DNA of 64,000 nt from Mugil cephalus (lineage: Eukaryota > Chordata > Actinopteri > Mugiliformes > Mugilidae). Shown one piece after another: positions 24,600-35,812 of the stretch; within the stretch, counting starts at the first letter, position 1; every line of letters begins with the position of its first letter. The notes beneath the pieces were generated by a model that saw only the letters and a program-made list of their open reading frames with translations, ran no database searches and had not been told where the DNA came from. Both the position numbers and the translations under genes were made by a program. The DNA lies in the NCBI RefSeq assembly GCF_022458985.1, contig NC_061786.1, positions 18,172,974 through 18,236,973 of the forward strand. Direction: 5' to 3'.

Positions 24600-26665
24600 A
24601 TGCCAGGCTCAATACCTAGCATGGCTGTGCAGAAGAAACAGAGTGTCATCCCTCCATCGCAGGGACCCATTCCTACACGTACCGTCGAGATCCAAAGGAG
24701 GGGAAACAGAACTGAAAAACCCGGAGGTTAGTAGCTTTTACCTGCGCCTCTTTCTTAAAGAGGGATATTTTTTTTTAGTATATGATCAAAACAAACCTTG
24801 AAGCAAAGGTAGAATAATCACAAATACATTACACACATAGATTATGCATATATAGAGTATCTGAATATATTGATGATGCATAGATAAATCATGTACATCT
24901 ATTTTATTTTTATTTTACTGCAGATTACATCCTGATAGCCGTTTCATCATAGGAAAATAGTGTGTCCATGTGATTTCTTCCACACCAATCAGTCTTGTGG
25001 TGTGTCTGTGCGTCTTGGACTTTTTTTTCCCCCTTGCCTCTGCTTGCTTGAGTCATATTTATGAGGACTGGTCAGGTGCTAGCATGTTATTTTCGCCTTT
25101 TATTCGCAGGCAATTCATAATGGCTCTTTCATTTTGGAGCAAACCCTCAGGTCAACCCGAGTCTGTAACAGCTGCTACTGGGGACATTTCAAATTTATTT
25201 GTTTTGGGTTTGTACAGTATATAACAAGTACTTAACATTATTTACAGCACACAAAAAAATGTGTTTAATGGTAAAATCCTGTATCTGTTTATGCATTTAT
25301 CACATCTGAACATGGGGTTTTAATTATAAAACCATAAACAGGACACATATATTGCCATTTTTCACTGAACAAGATCCATATTTTTTCCTCATTTGCAGAG
25401 AATGACTGCAGAACAACAAATCCCGTCAACAAGTCTGCAAAAACCTGCAACACGGCTACTGCACGGGCCAATGCCGGTTCGTCAGAGCTATTTTTTCCCT
25501 TTACAGACGATTGTAATTTGGGTTTTCATATTTAAATATAACTAGAAGTTTTACTTTGTGTCATTTATGGATTTAAATCTGCAAATCTAAACTCTTCTCC
25601 TGGTGTTGTAGCAGCTAACGGACCAAACGTCGATGATAGGCTGAAAGCAGCCCGAGAAAGAAGAGAGGAGCACCAGAAGTTGATCGGTGCGCAAGCTCTT
25701 TCGTTGATGCAAAATCACACACAACAGTGTCCTCAATTTCTATTAATATTAACACACATATAAATCTATTTATACCGGTCCATTCATCCGTAGCCTCTCG
25801 AGAGCTGGGCAGGTTGGAGCGGGAGGCGCGGGCCAGGCGTTACTACGAGCAACAACTGCAGGAACGCAAGAAGAAACTCCTGGAGCAGAGGCTCAAGGAG
25901 GAGAGGAGGCGCGCTGCGGTGGAAGAGAAGCGCAAGCAGAGGCTGAAAGAGGAGAAAGTGAGTTTCGGTGGTGGAAATTGAAACACTTTTATGAATTCCT
26001 GTTTCCCCCTGTCGCTGTATGTTTGTTTTCTGAATTCAGGAGCGATATGAATCTGCCCTGCGTAGGACGATGGAGAAGAGCCAAAGGGCCCAACAAAACC
26101 TGTCTCTAAACTCAAGAGGAAGGAAGCTCACCAAATATGGTAAGGCCGACGCTGTGCTTGACTTCTTCTTCTCTTTTAACATAATCTGTCTAACCTCTTA
26201 ACTTGCAGTGTCTGTTTTTCTCCTTAACACCGTGACTCTTGGCATGCCTTATCTTTTGTTTTTGCTGCACTTAAAACTTTATACCGATCAATACGCTAGC
26301 TCCACGTCGCTTGCCACTGACAACATGGGAGAAGAATCTGGTCACCCGCCTCCTCACCCCCACATGCTCTTATCTGGCCAGAAGCAAGAGTGCTGCATGT
26401 CAGTCAGGAGAAGAAGGTACTCTCCCTGCCATGATTTCTCCCCTTATCTTTGACACTGTGACGCTGGCGATGCCACGTGAACTAACTTACCCAGACTCTC
26501 CTGGTGACTAACTCTGCTACCTTTCCTCTCTATTGACTCACCGCCTCATATTTCCATCATTTTCACTGTTCCCTACATTCGTGAATAATTGCTGCTCTAA
26601 ACACTGGCTCAGTTGTCCATGTTTGTCGTCGTGCAGTTTCATTCCACTCCATGAATACCACCACC

Positions 26666-26696
<31 letters not shown>

Positions 26697-29010
26697 GCAC
26701 CACTCACAAACCGCAGCACCGCTCTAACTCAGTCCACCGGAAGCCATCTGCCTCTCCCAGCTCCTACAAAAGCAAGCACGTGGTCATCAGTGTGCCTCAG
26801 GTACATCCAGCTCTTCATTTTTAGGCATCAGAATGAAATAAATAAAAGATGAAAAGGACAAACATCACACCCTTTTTTCTTTGGCTTAGATCAAAGCAGC
26901 AGGTCAGCAAGATCCTGTCAGGAAGAGCTCAAACATTAGATCGACTGCCGTCAAAACCGGTGCAAAACCAGCTCCGCTAAGCAGAACAGCCTCCCCTTCG
27001 CCGGAGCGGTGGGTAAAACACCTCGACTGTACATTCTTGTCAAAGAGACACTTATGGGAACAAAGTCAGACATCTGCCCTCTTCTACTTCGATCTTGCAG
27101 AAATGCCCAAAGATCAATTAGCAGACATCCAACCCCGCTGCAGATTGAGCTCCCATCTGTCCCCGAGGAAGATGTTGCCGTTTGTAGATCAGCCCTCTCT
27201 CCGGGTAACTCGAGGCCTGTCAGGACATCAGACGAAGGTCAGCGAGAGAAACCGAGGGAAGAAAATCCACCGGAGACTCCGCGTTCGAACTTGCCTGACA
27301 GTGAGAAAGAGGCTTTAACCAGAACAGCGGGAGATGGAAGTAAGCGTCAAATAAAGTGTGTGTTTGAGGTTTTTCTAGGAGTATGTCTGTGTGTCAGAGT
27401 TGAAACTGCTGCCTCTCCTCAGGTCCTTCCAAAATGCCCCCTCACTCAACTCCGCAAGTGTCTGAAGTCAGGCGGCCCTCAGCTGGGACCACGGACCCGG
27501 AGCAGGCCTCGCGTCTCCTGGCTGAAAGGAGGAGAGAGGCCCGACTACAGCGGGAGAAAGAGGAGCAGGAGCGTCTGCAGAGAGAAGAGGCCGAGCGGTA
27601 AAACGCGCTTTCTTCTACCTTGACAGAAATGCTGCAGCGGTAGGCCATTAAGACTGCTGTCTCACAATTTATGTGCAGGCGTAGCCGCGAGGACCTGGAG
27701 CTCAAGAGGGCAGAGGAGCGAGCGCGACAGAATGCCGAAGCTCAGCGTCTCATAGAGGAGAAGAGGAGAAGGGAGGAAGAGGAGCACAGGCGAGCTGAGG
27801 AAGAGAGGGCCGAGGCTATGAGGGAAGCCGCCCTCCTGCAGAAACAAGTGGGACATGCAAACATTTCTTCTGTCGTCAGTGAACGAGGAAGAACAGGACA
27901 TACAGGCTCCCTCATGGATATGTTTTATTCATTCACATTGTGTAATATGGGAAAATAAATAACCAAATGCTTTTAAACTGCCCGTGTTTAACACAGAGAG
28001 AGGAGGAGCTAGCCAAAGAGAGGGCGCGAGCAGAGCAGATGAAGCAGGAGCGAGAGGTACTCGCGAAGAAAGAGGAGGCAGAACGCCAAGTGAGAAAAAA
28101 GGTAACAAGCTTTTTTTTTTTCAGTTGTTACATCTAAAAAGTTAGATTATCATTTCTGTTTCCAACCATTTCCCTGCATCATCCATTTATAATAAAAACA
28201 ACAACAACATCAAAAGCTGTTTTTATAAGTCTTTTAATTTTTCAGCGACTTGAGGAAATCATGCGGAGAACCAGAAGGACAGATTCTCCAGATACGGTGA
28301 GATTTAGTGCTCCGTTCGCCTCGGGTCTCTCATGACGCAGATGCAGCATCAACTAACAACTAACCATCCCGGGCTTGTAAAAGCAGCACAGCTCGCGCTC
28401 CACTGAAGGGGGCTTATCTTCGCTTCTCTATCATCACAGAAATCTGTGCCGACGAGGATCCTGGCTAACGAAGCCCAGCCAAAGGAAAACACGGTGCCTG
28501 TGCACAATGGAGCGATAGATGCCATCAAGCTCCCGGTGGGGACTAAAACCACACAGCTGGGCCTGAACAATGAGGAGGACATGGTGCCTGTCGTGGCCTT
28601 CAAAGAACGCAGGTCTCTCAGAACGCTCAGCGGCCTGGAGGAAATCCAGACGCACCAGCGAGCAGGTGAGACGTGACCAGCGTGTCGCTTGAAACCAACC
28701 TCTTCAATATCTGTGGTAACTCTTTATTTGTCCCCAATTAGCTCTCATTCGATTCAGGATCAATCATAAGTGCTGTGTGCAAACAGAACATCATGCATTA
28801 GCCTGTAAACGCCCCCAAGAATGAAGTGAATTAAAATTAAGAAACGTGATGACGTGATTTCTGAAGCTAGTGTTAAGGTTGTTTGACAGGTTTCCTACCC
28901 CGGTGATGCCCCCATCAAGCTTTTCATTAAATATGAATATGTCTTAAAGTGCCAAATATGTTTGATACCCATCTCATCACCGTATTTTGCTTCATTTAGA
29001 GGTCATCTGA
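24600..29010 (+). CDS. map7: MAP7 (ensconsin) microtubule-associated protein
   Basis: MAP7 binds microtubules through its N-terminal coiled coil and recruits and activates kinesin-1 through a C-terminal MAP7 domain. Coding exons: 24600-24726, 25399-25476, 25612-25686, 25794-25957, 26040-26139, 26300-26416, 26637-26800, 26890-27008, 27101-27339, 27423-27597, 27679-27847, 27997-28101, 28246-28296, 28440-28665, 29000-29010. Phases agree throughout, giving 639 aa (human about 749). The first helix reads LKEERRRAAVEEKRKQRLKE, then RTMEKSQ. The linker has RLLTPTCSYLARSKSAA. The second charged helix includes DPEQASRLLAERRREARLQR and runs to RLEEIMRRTRRT. The C-terminus has IKLPVGTK and QTHQRA, finishing EVI from an 11-nt exon, as in mammalian MAP7 and MAP7D2. 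Adjacency to ahi1 favours map7 over its paralogues. The first ATG was taken, with a second seven codons later. Confidence 0.88.
26657..26695 (+). repeat. map7: coding trinucleotide repeat (ACC)8(AAC)5 in map7
   Basis: Eight ACC and five AAC codons encode Thr8-Asn5 inside map7 exon 7, just after the conserved HSM residues. This is a likely length polymorphism in a disordered linker. Confidence 0.9.
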
Positions 29011-29565
29011 GCTGCAAGGAGACTGCGAACGCTTTGTCGGAGAGGCGCGATTTCTCTACAAAACACAGGAACTGCCGCAGCACAGCCATTCTGCTCCACC
29101 CTTCAGCACCTTTGAACGAGCATGTAAAGTTACTGCCTCGCCTCTCAGTGACGGCGCCAGCATCCCGTCACCTATCCGTGTGTGTAACCAGTGGCACAAA
29201 TAATCACGCAAGTTACATGTTCATTCCTTCAGTACAGCGGGTTCCCGATCTAATGAACCCCAAAAGAAAATGTAGATGTGTAGACAGCGTTGCCGGCAAA
29301 TGCAGTTTATCAATTAATGGAGAGTGTCGCTTTGGTGGCTTTGAAATACTAGGATTCTACCAATCACAAGACGTGGTGTGCTTTTTTTTTTTCTCTTTTG
29401 CTCATTCTAGATACTTCCTGCTACCCGAGCACTTTCCCATCCTCAGTTTGGTCACTGTGGAAATAGAGTAGCTCAAGTTTGCGCTAAGAACACAAGAGTT
29501 CGTCGTCTTAGTGGAAGACCACTTCCTATCTTAACCGTGAACTTTGCAAAGTACAGCACTCATAC

Positions 29566-29608
29566 TTATATATATATATACATGTACATATATATATATA
29601 TATATATT
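29566..29608. repeat. TA/CA microsatellite
   Basis: Two TA runs interrupted by catgtaca, inside the map7 3' UTR. Confidence 0.85.
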
Positions 29609-29904
29609 TCAAAGCTGCTACGGAACATAGTTTCCAAAGACTTTGCTTCAGTTGTGTGTGTGTTTTCTTAGAGGATATGATGCACAAAGCGTTTTCTTGC
29701 ACTGACCGTTGCTTAGTTTGATATTGCGCATACATATCACGTTACAGAGCGACATCTGAAGCCTAAAGTAGGGGTTGAGTGGGTTTATTATAATACAACC
29801 ATAGAAAACAAATGTATCCGAAATCATGAATATTTGATCTTATAGTTTAGATTTGCTTATGACTATCACATGCTGTTAAAATGTCAAAATATATGCCATA
29901 TTTG

Positions 29905-29910
29905 ATTAAA
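29905..29910 (+). terminator. map7: map7 poly(A) signal ATTAAA
   Basis: Variant hexamer followed 30 nt later by a T-rich element (ttctgttctgttttttttatt). That T-rich element also holds the minus-strand signal of the opposite gene. Confidence 0.6.
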
Positions 29911-29943
29911 GTTGATACTATGCCGCACTTCTGTTCTGTTTTT

Positions 29944-29949
29944 TTTATT
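29944..29949 (-). terminator. armadillo-gene poly(A) signal AATAAA
   Basis: TTTATT on the plus strand, 163 nt after the stop of the minus-strand armadillo gene. It faces the map7 signal at 29905. Confidence 0.6.
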
Positions 29950-30111
29950 ATTTGTGAGCTGTAAACATAAAAACAATAATTAAAAAAACACATTTAAACA
30001 TGCTAAAAAACACACACACACACAGAATATAAAATATCATTACAGTGCATGAATGTAAACATCTTATGCAGTTCATGCTGTGCAAATATGTCAGTGTTTG
30101 TACAGGGAAAG

Positions 30112-33100
30112 TCAAGGGTTAACCGAAGAAGGGGAAAGAGGCTGAATCATTTGCAGTAGCTGTCTTGTTTCCTCCGTCTGCGCATGCACCGTCCACAGCT
30201 GAGCCTCCAGTTCACTGTTAGCCAGCAGAGAGGAGAAGCCTCCATCTACAGAGAGGAGGCAGCACAAAGCATGCTAAGAGCTCCTCAATCACAAAGCCTG
30301 TACTATTACAAATTAGCTTCAGGACATGTAGTATGATCCAGTAAACCATATACTTGTAGCAATTTCAGTTGAAATAAATAACATATACCTTTGGTCAGGT
30401 TGAATACGGTGACTATGGCCAGCTGCTGGAATTTAACATCTTTCATTTTGAGAAAAGCCAACAAGTATTTGGACATGGAAATGTAGTGAGGCCTCAGCAA
30501 CTGTATCAGATCCTCTGTATGAAAAAAAGAAAGAAACAGCAACTTTATAAGTATAATTTAAATCCTTTTTTGTTTTTTTTTAATTTTTGGTAGATGTCAC
30601 ACAACACATTACCAGTCATTTGTAATTTGCTTATGATAGCCGCACAGTTATACGAGAGCTGAGGATGTCTTATCTGCGCGGACAGCTTCACCAGCCCCGA
30701 AACTTGCTCTGGTGTTATCGTTGTCGACAACTTAGCCTTAATTGTGTCTGAAACAAAAAAAAGCAAATCAAAGATATTTACAAGATCATTATGCGAAAAA
30801 TGCAACATCCTCCTGAGACCCGGCGTCCTCATATGTGGTCAGGTTTTAGGTTGGTGGCAGCTTCTTATTCTCCTTCATTTAGACCCGTTCTCCTCATAAG
30901 TGGACGCCTTTATCTGCCATCTAGTGGTAGCACATTTAACAAATTCTATCAGTAGTAACAAACTGCAGCATCGCTGATTAGCAAGTACCCGTTTGAGGAC
31001 GTTGGGATTACACACCCTGCTCAAAGATGATGCTTAGTTTTTATACTACAAATAAACATCCAGGTCTCAGGAAGATAAGCATCATCAGATCTTGTAAATG
31101 TAATCTTCTGTTTATTCATGCTTATTAAATTCTCTAGTTTGACATGACAACAAATCGACAAGTACTCGTTTGGGGACGTTTCCAATACAGCTTTCGCTTT
31201 AAAATAAACAGTTTTATATTTTGGTACACACTGGTATATTGTAATATACAGTGGAATATTACAACAAATATATATATTTGTTTAAAAAAAACAAAACAAC
31301 TTCCAGTTCAAGGATGATGCTTATTTTTTATACTTCTTAGGTCCTACTGATCCCAAATACCTACAGATCTTAATCTTATCTTAAAATTCCAAACAAATAC
31401 TTGGGTCTCACAAGGTTATATCCTTAGCAAATATTATTTCATGTCTGAGTGCTCACCCCATGTCGTCAGGTGGCTTAGGCATGATGTCACGTGGAGCAGC
31501 GTCTCGTCTGACAGGGAGGGAGAGAGTAGAGCCCGGAGGAGTCCCGGCAAACACAGACTTTCCATCACAGCCTGGATAATGGTGATGGGATTCAACATGA
31601 CTTCATCGCGAGTTTAGCAATCTCAGGCAAACGGATAAGGCACGTGACACACATTCACGTACCTGCTCACCCATGCGGGAGCTACACAGGTCAGTGATTA
31701 TCTTGCAGCTGTGCGCGACTATAACGGAGCTGGGCCTGGGATGATGAAGCAGCCGACTGATCTCCTCCAGCAGCCCTTCACTCAGCAGGATGTCCTAGAA
31801 TCCAGTTATTATCATTTTTATTCAAACACAGTATTTATTTTCACGGCTGTGTGAGGATTCTTACATTATTTTGTGGGTGCGCAGACAGTGTCGACAGGAG
31901 TGTTATTGCAGACTCTGTCCACATAGGAGTAGAGGTTTTCAGCAGGGCCTTCAGAGGCAACACACAGTCAAGCTCCATCAGCTGCTCTTGGATCAGCACT
32001 GCACATAAAAAAAAAAAGACAAACAACATCTCCTTCAGGCTTAACATTATGACCTAATATTGTGCCAGTCTCCAAAACAGTTGTGACTCAGAGAATGAAC
32101 ATGGGCCTTCTGAAGGTGTCTTGTAGCATCAAAGGGCAAAAAAATATATTGGTCAACATCTTGTTCTGTTCTTCATGTTTTTTAGAGTTCTTCCTAAATT
32201 GCTTTTGCTTGTGTGTCTGTGTGGGTGCTACATGTCTAAGTAACATTTCCCAGCAGAACAGGCATTGCTTTAATGTTGTGACATAGTTACCGCTCTTTGA
32301 GAGGGTTTGAAGGCATCGGCACGCTTGAGCTGAATTCTGGAAAATAAATTTTAAAAAGTCATCAGATTTTGTATTTGATCTTTAAATCTCCTAACTCAAG
32401 CTCACAATTACCTTTTGCACAGAGGACGACATGAGAGTCAAAAGACACTTTGACAAATAATGGCCCCCGATGCTGAGCAGCTTCGGGTGATGCTCCTGGA
32501 GAGCGGCAATGTTGCACAGAGCAGAGCAGCTGTAAAACTGAACCTCCGAGTCTGAGGACTGCAGCAGGAGGACCAAAACAGGAATGGCCCCTGCCTGACA
32601 TAAAATCCTCATCGACCAGTCTGGAAAAAGAAACTGCAATCAGCATTAAGAAGGCAACTTCAGGTAGAGCATGTTTAAAGGAAGTTACCCCACCTGACTG
32701 GGTGAGAAGCAGCAGAGCCCACGTTGCGTTCTGTTGCACCTTTGGATCGTAGGATTTTGCTAAAGCCAACAGCGGTATGATTCCATCAACCAGTAGAGCA
32801 TCTCCGTTTGATTCTGTGTGAAGAAAATGTCAAAAACAAATATGCTTGGACGAACGCATTTAGTAATAGTTGCAGTGAAACATCACACAGGTTATGAAAG
32901 AAAACTTGACGACTTGTGACATTTTAAAATTATCAGCCACAACATTAAAACCACCAACCGTGAAGTGAATAACATTGATGATCTGGTTACAGATGTAATG
33001 TTTTTCTCGGAAACCAGAGTCATGGCCTTTATGTGGTAGCATCACATGAACGTTGCTGCAGACCAAGCACACCCGTGGCTATGGCAACTGGGGCGGTTCC

Positions 33101-35579
33101 TTGCTCGCTCAATTTTATGGAAAAAGAAAAGGGGATTCATCAGGCCAGACCCACCTTTTTCTATCGCTGTGTGGTCTAGTTATTATCGTCATGTGCCCAT
33201 TTCAGAAGTGGATAGGGGTCAGCATGGACAGTCTTACTGGTTTGCAGCTACGCAGCCACGTACACTGTGATATACTGTGTTGTTGTTGTCACCTTTCTAT
33301 CAGAAGCAGCATTAACTTTTACATCAGTATGAGCTTTAGAAGCCCAGGAAACCAACCAGCAGGCTAGCAGTCAGCTACCAGCTAGCAACCAACAAGAATA
33401 CCCCAGCTAACCAGCCTAGCCAACAGCAGCAGGCAGTGTGTGTGTGGCACACACAGATGTTTCATTAAGTTAGGCCCGTGACACCTCAAGAAGGCTTAAC
33501 AGGGGGATCCAAGAGAGATTAGCTTAGCCCTTTTTACTGCTATTCAACAAAAAAATTCTGTCAGTTGGGTGTCTGAGCTACCTGTTGCCCTGGAAGGGAA
33601 GGGGTCTGATGAGGATACAGACCGTGGTTCGGGCAGGGGATGCGGGTTGAGGATACAGAACTGAACCTCGACCCGCACACCCGAACACAAAATCAAACTA
33701 CCAAACAGAAGAAATGTGAGATCTGAACGGTCTCCTCTTGTTCATCAATGAGCCTTCATCTTTTCACCCATTGTCCATCTTTGGAAAACTTCTGATAGGT
33801 ACTAGCCACTGTAGACAACCATTAAGAGCAGAAGTTTTGGAGACACCTTGGAGTCAACTAGCTATCAAAGTCAGATGCTCAAATCTTTCCACTTTTCACG
33901 TCAATTTGCAATCTGCTTCTAACACATCAACTTTTATGACAAGATCTTGACATGACATAATTAATGTCACTCATTTGTCCAGGAATTATGATGATAAGTC
34001 ATAATGTTGTGGCTGATCAGTGTATGCAGCTTATAGAATTAGCAACATACACCGCAAAGCAAATATATTGTTTGTTGTCTAGACAGATGGGACAACTATT
34101 TAAAAAAAAATAGAAGTTTGTACAAACCCGAGGAGGCCAGCAGGGCAACACATGCACAAGAGTGACACTGAGCTGCAGGATCACCGGACTGGAACAACTC
34201 CAGTATGGGCACCAGCATCCCCATGTCAATCACCAACTCTTTACGCACTGAAACCATATTTAAAGTAGAGTAATTAGGATCATCTGATCCTAAAAAAACT
34301 GTGATGATTTTACTTATGATGCCAGAATTAATGCACAGTCTATCTCTTATTATTCTTTTCTCTTACCATTATTCTTTAGTAACAGATTGACCAGGGAGAG
34401 TGAAATTGTCTTCTGCACATCTAGGTTGGCTGATAAAAGTAAAGCCATGACTGGCTCCATGAAGGTATCTGGTAGAGGAGATGTCACTGTAACACAATTA
34501 CAGAGGGAATTTCAACATCCTTGCCTGACGTTTTGAAGGATAAACTCTGAGTACATTTAAGTTTAATTTAACACAATTTAAAGTAGCTGTCAGAGTGGCA
34601 ACATTAATCATAATTTATGCAGTATCTTGCAGTAAATTATTAACCTCAACCAGGCAAACACAGGAATCTGTCAACCGCCACTTTCAAGCAAAATATGTGG
34701 TCATCAATTTCCATACTACTGGACATAACGTGCACTGAAACTATCACTACAATCTAAATAAAGTAGAAACCTGAGCTAAGGGTCCTCCATCTGAGCCTGA
34801 ATTCAAAGGGTAAATAATAAAGCATTATGGCAAATTTCAAAATAAAATCCTCCCATTTTTCTTGTGTATGACAGAGTACTTTGTCTGCCAACAACAGTTG
34901 AAAATTTGCATGATACTGGTCGCACCTGTTGGAGAACTTATCTCGACTGCAAGACATGAGGAAGTGCAAAAACAGCAGAGGAATTTTATGTGGCACTCAC
35001 ATGTAATTCTAGTATGGCAGATTGTCACACAACACATTAAAAGCTTTACTCACAGTGATGACTGAGATGTAGATAATACATGGCTGCAGTTATTTGTAGA
35101 TCAGGGTTTTCCGAGGATGCAAGTCTGTTCAGTGCTTGCAGACTTTCTTGAGTGAGGTCTTGAGTGTCATTGTCTGCGAGAAGATCGAGATTGACAATGA
35201 ATAAATTCATTTCCAAAGACAATGAATGTTTTTTTCCGCTTTATTTCTTTCCTGTTCCTGATTTACGTTTTGGTGAAATACTTGTATGCAGTAAAAAGAC
35301 GTAACATGACATCTGACACGATCAGTTGTGCAACTTTTAGTGCGCACTTTAATTACACATCCTCAAACAAAGAAAACGCTTCTTACCACCACACATGAGG
35401 TGTAAGGACTGCAATTCCTGCGCCGCCGTCCGCTCAGGTGAGCTCCCAAAACAGGTGCACCGGCAAATCTCCCTGAAAACTTCCCTTATTTTCTGCTCTA
35501 AGTCTCTGCAAACTCTCCTCAGATTTACAGCGAATTCTCTGAGCAAACGGGAACACTTGTCGCAAAAGCCTGAAGCCAT
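30112..35579 (-). CDS. armadillo-repeat protein, Vac8-like, unnamed
   Basis: Thirteen exons: 35579-35387, 35173-35054, 34486-34367, 34247-34128, 32813-32694, 32620-32412, 32336-32291, 31998-31865, 31794-31663, 31571-31457, 30747-30613, 30514-30389, 30245-30112. Phases agree, giving 567 aa. The start has an ideal Kozak context (gcggccATGGCT). The N-terminus is cysteine-rich ([16 protein letters not shown]), which could be lipid-modified or metal-binding. The rest is alpha-helical armadillo units: [60 protein letters not shown]. Exons 2-5 are each exactly 120 nt and phase 1, one per repeat. ARM arrays serve as protein-binding solenoids; the partner is unknown. I cannot match it to a named human gene. 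It is head-to-head with ahi1 (about 1.4 kb) and tail-to-tail with map7. Confidence 0.8.
30809..31422. mobile_element. candidate MITE with short terminal inverted repeats
   Basis: The left end reads cctcctgagacccggcgtcc. The right end, acttgggtctcacaagg, is its approximate inverse, sharing TGAGACCC. The interior has internally repeated words (gatgatgctta.tttttatac). It is about 610 bp, AT-rich and non-coding, within an armadillo-gene intron. Target-site duplications are unclear. Confidence 0.5.
32045..32285 (-). mobile_element. Tc1-like transposon fragment
   Basis: Starts with ttaacattatgacctaatattg, has aaaacagttgtgactcag, ttctgaaggtgtcttgtag and ttcccagcagaacaggcat, and ends tttaatgttgtgac. 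These words, in order, match a widespread fish Tc1-like element. The transposase reading frame is on the minus strand but destroyed by a large internal deletion. Confidence 0.6.
32930..34022 (-). mobile_element. decayed Tc1-like transposon with internal insertion
   Basis: Terminal inverted repeats share tcagccacaacatta: the left end near 32935, and the right end as taatgttgtggctgatcagt near 34003. Between them are recognisable transposase pieces on the minus strand (ggggattcatcaggccagacccacc, catgtgcccattt, aatgagcc). About 350 bp of unrelated CAGC-rich sequence (33350-33720) interrupts them. It lies in the intron between armadillo exons 4 and 5 and explains that intron's size. Confidence 0.75.
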
Positions 35580-35781
35580 GGCCGCATCTTGCACAGGCAG
35601 ACAGACAAACAGACAGGTGAGTTCTTGTGTAAGAAGAATGAGCTACGTCGACAGAATATGTTCCTCCTTGGCCCCGCCCCCTACCACTCGCTTACAAAAG
35701 TTTTGCTTATACGGAGGTCATTGCATTTATTTATTTGATTACATCCCCACCCAAATCGGAGCAATGCACAGGAATTTCAAA

Positions 35782-35812
<31 letters not shown>

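Larger units (their letters stand above)
29011..29935 (+). other. map7: map7 3' UTR
   Basis: Runs from the EVI stop to the ATTAAA signal at 29905-29910. It includes a TA/CA microsatellite at about 29566-29608. An open frame at 28962-29471 crosses the stop and intron and has no independent support. Confidence 0.6.

Noticed and set aside
26214-26450. Hydrophobic frame SVFLLNTVTLGMPYLLFLLH as a map7 exon or membrane segment
   Set aside because: The acceptor at 26299 in another frame gives APRRLPL...RLLTPTCSYLARSKS, which matches MAP7. The hydrophobic stretch is intron.
27009-27623. 204-codon plus-strand open frame
   Set aside because: It joins two map7 exons with unspliced introns. Phase-consistent splice sites at 27008/27101, 27339/27423 and 27597 fit MAP7 better.
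28962-29471. 169-codon plus-strand frame in the map7 3' region
   Set aside because: It contains the EVI stop in another frame, has no homology and lies in the 3' UTR.
35349-35594. Earlier start (CTG/TTG) upstream of the armadillo-gene ATG
   Set aside because: The downstream ATG has an ideal Kozak context and there is no reason to invoke a non-AUG start.
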